Program-made: the position numbers and the translations under genes
Notes under the pieces: model-generated
The model's input: the letters and a program-made list of their open reading frames with translations, nothing else
Databases searched by the model: none
Told to the model about the DNA's origin: nothing
Shown: positions 32,475 through 34,417 of the stretch, piece by piece
Layout of the letters: each line of letters begins with the position of its first letter
Numbering within the stretch: the first letter of the stretch is position 1
NCBI GenBank assembly: GCA_964561705.1
Contig: CAZLQJ010000009.1
Span: 1 to 34,417, forward strand
Source: HGM12587 sp964561705
GTDB taxonomy: Bacteria; Bacillota; Clostridia; Lachnospirales; Lachnospiraceae
DNA length: 34,417 bases
Reading direction: 5' to 3'

Positions 32475-34417
32475 ATACTTCAAATAGCAAATCACCATAA
32501 GATGGCATCGGCCATAACTCTTTGTCAACGATCATTTCTAACTGATCGATCGGCTGACGCAATGCATCCATTGCAGGAACGACTTCTTCATGGAAGAATT
32601 TTGCCTGTTTTTCGCCGCATGGGTAGCCCGCACCCTTCGCATCCAGTGCCACTAGTTTTGCCAATGCAGTTTGGGCATCTGACAACAGCGCAGAAGTTTC
32701 CTTTAAAAGATTCTCTTGAACAGATGCATCAATACCGCAGCCTTTCACTGCCAATACGGTATCTGCCAGATCCTTTGTATACTTGATCACTGTCGGGATC
32801 ATCTGCTTGCTTGCAATATCAATCATGGATTTTGCTTCAATATTGATGACTTTTGCATAGGTTTCATACTGGATTTCCACACGGGATTCTAATTCTGCCC
32901 TTGTGAATACACCAAATTTTTCAAACAATGCCACTGCTTTATCCGTTGCCAGTGCCGGAATCGCATCCACCATGGATCTTAAATTCGGCAAACCTCTTCT
33001 TTCTGCTTCTTTGACCCACTCCTCTGAGTATCCGTTTCCATCAAATACAATTCTTTCATGTTCCATGAAATATTTCTCAATCAGATCATGGATTGCCATT
33101 TCCCGATCCTCTGCCGCCTCAATATAATCACAGGCTTCGCAGAATGCCTCAGCAACAATGGTATTTAATACGGTATTTGGCTCTCCGCCGGAATCTTTCG
33201 ATCCCACCATACGGAATTCAAATTTATTTCCGGTAAATGCAAATGGAGATGTTCTGTTTCTGTCTGTTACATCTTTTGCAAAATCCGGCAATGTTTTTAC
33301 ACCAGTTGCCAGACGTTCTCCTTCTATCGAACTGTTTGCAGAACCGGTTTTGATCAGCTGGTTCATTACATCATGCAGCTGTTCTCCCAAATAGACGGAA
33401 ATAATGGCCGGAGGTGCTTCATTTGCACCCAGACGATGATCATTTCCTACATCTGCTGCTGATTCCCGCAACAGATCCGCATGAATATCTACTGCTTTCA
33501 AAATACATGCCAGCACCAGTAAAAACTGCATATTTTCATGTGGTGTTTTTCCTGGATCCAGAAGATTAATCCCATCATCCGTGGTCAAAGACCAGTTGTT
33601 ATGCTTTCCGGAACCATTCACTCCTGCAAATGGTTTTTCATGAAGAAGACATACCAAATCGTGATGATTGGCAATTCTTTTCAGCGTTTCCATAATGATC
33701 TGATTATGGTCAACCGCTACATTGACTTCTGCATAGATTGGTGCAAGCTCATGCTGTGCCGGTGCTGCCTCATTATGCTGGGTCTTTGCACTGACACCAA
33801 GTTTCCAGAGTTCTTCATTGACATCTTTCATAAAGGCTCCGATTCTTTCACGGATAACTCCAAAATAATGGTCATCCATTTCCTGACCTTTTGGTGGCAT
33901 CGCACCAAACAGTGTACGACTGGTAAAGATCAGATCCTTTCTCTGTAAATATTTTTCTTTATCAATCAGGAAATACTCCTGCTCCAGCCCCACAGATGGA
34001 GTTACTTTTTTCGAAGTGGTATTTCCAAAGAGTCTTAAAAGTCTTAAAGACTGTATATTGATCGCCTGCATCGAACGAAGCAGCGGTGTTTTCTGATCTA
34101 ATGCCTCTCCTGTATAAGAACAGAAGGCTGTAGGAATACAGAGAGTCGCACCGGTAGCATCCTGGCGTACAAACGCGGGTGATGTACAATCCCATGCCGT
34201 ATATCCTCTCGCTTCAAAAGTCGCACGCAGCCCTCCGGACGGGAAGGATGATGCATCTGGCTCTCCTTTGATCAATTCCTTTCCGGAAAAGTTCATCAAA
34301 ACCTTTCCATCCTTCATCGGAGCTGAAATGAAGGAATCATGTTTTTCTGCTGTGGAACCAGTCAGCGGCTGGAACCAATGTGTATAATGGGTCGCACCTT
34401 TTTCAATTGCCCATTCC
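32473..34417 (-). CDS. glnN: Glutamine synthetase type III, 5' end outside the window
   Basis: At least 647 residues visible; the frame is still open at 34417, and about 50 N-terminal residues are expected to be missing. An internal ATG at 34317 is not the start, because the preceding codons encode the conserved THYTHWFQPLTG and TAEKHDSFI. Further family motifs are TPSVGLEQEYFLIDK, AKTQHNEAAPAQHELAPIY, FAGVNGSGKHNNWSL, RESAADVGNDHRLGANEAPPAI and FEFRMVGSKDSGGEPN, which include the metal- and ATP-binding residues. It makes glutamine from glutamate and ammonia with ATP, as a large dodecamer of the type common in Bacteroides and Clostridia. It is followed by terminator hairpins on both strands. 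Nothing abnormal seen. Confidence 0.96.
   Translation of the reverse strand, partial: EWAIEKGATHYTHWFQPLTGSTAEKHDSFISAPMKDGKVLMNFSGKELIKGEPDASSFPSGGLRATFEARGYTAWDCTSPAFVRQDATGATLCIPTAFCSYTGEALDQKTPLLRSMQAINIQSLRLLRLFGNTTSKKVTPSVGLEQEYFLIDKEKYLQRKDLIFTSRTLFGAMPPKGQEMDDHYFGVIRERIGAFMKDVNEELWKLGVSAKTQHNEAAPAQHELAPIYAEVNVAVDHNQIIMETLKRIANHHDLVCLLHEKPFAGVNGSGKHNNWSLTTDDGINLLDPGKTPHENMQFLLVLACILKAVDIHADLLRESAADVGNDHRLGANEAPPAIISVYLGEQLHDVMNQLIKTGSANSSIEGERLATGVKTLPDFAKDVTDRNRTSPFAFTGNKFEFRMVGSKDSGGEPNTVLNTIVAEAFCEACDYIEAAEDREMAIHDLIEKYFMEHERIVFDGNGYSEEWVKEAERRGLPNLRSMVDAIPALATDKAVALFEKFGVFTRAELESRVEIQYETYAKVINIEAKSMIDIASKQMIPTVIKYTKDLADTVLAVKGCGIDASVQENLLKETSALLSDAQTALAKLVALDAKGAGYPCGEKQAKFFHEEVVPAMDALRQPIDQLEMIVDKELWPMPSYGDLLFEV

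Overview
The window looks like the chromosome of a spore-forming, low-GC Gram-positive gut anaerobe of the Lachnospiraceae type. The evidence is the AddAB (not RecBCD) pair, a glutamine synthetase III, an alpha/beta small acid-soluble spore protein, a CotH-like spore coat protein and a Csp-like subtilase, all with strong GGAGG-type ribosome binding sites. I cannot name the species from sequence alone.

Region 1, positions 1 to about 10,840, all on the minus strand: an accessory conflict-type operon, A+T-richer by eye than the rest except for the 3' part of its first gene. In transcription order it encodes a WYL-domain regulator, a 565-residue protein of unknown function, a dynamin-like GTPase, a small protein with a C-terminal membrane segment, a HerA/FtsK-type pumping ATPase, a PoNe-type PD-(D/E)xK nuclease behind a 16-residue tandem repeat, and the matching PoNi immunity protein, which runs off the left edge. 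Junctions overlap by 1 to 23 bases or are separated by about 10 to 15. The 565-residue protein and the dynamin share a homologous N-terminal domain of about 105 residues that I do not recognise. The 5' end of herA lies in a perfect 394-bp tandem duplication, which leaves a dead fragment upstream and an intact gene downstream. This is the most likely undescribed system here: a WYL-controlled dynamin/HerA apparatus wired to a DNase toxin and its immunity protein.

Region 2, about 10,840 to 11,810: a 400-bp gap with a perfect 16-bp palindrome, a small XRE repressor and a convergent small two-helix membrane protein.

Region 3, 11,814 to 19,894: rlmD (23S rRNA methyltransferase), a small membrane protein with an acidic tail, pcrA helicase; then, divergently, a three-gene run of a PHP-family phosphoesterase, a TrpR-like regulator and an M20 dipeptidase; a broken HTH gene; and a membrane acyltransferase.

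Region 4, 19,984 to 25,321, minus strand: a spore-related run (Cof-type HAD phosphatase, CotH, SASP, Csp-like subtilase), preceded by an orphan eutS-eutP pair from bacterial microcompartment loci.

Region 5, 25,387 to 34,417, minus strand: addB-addA (double-strand break repair helicase-nuclease) and glutamine synthetase III, whose 5' end is outside the window. No rRNA, tRNA, CRISPR array or intact insertion sequence was seen.
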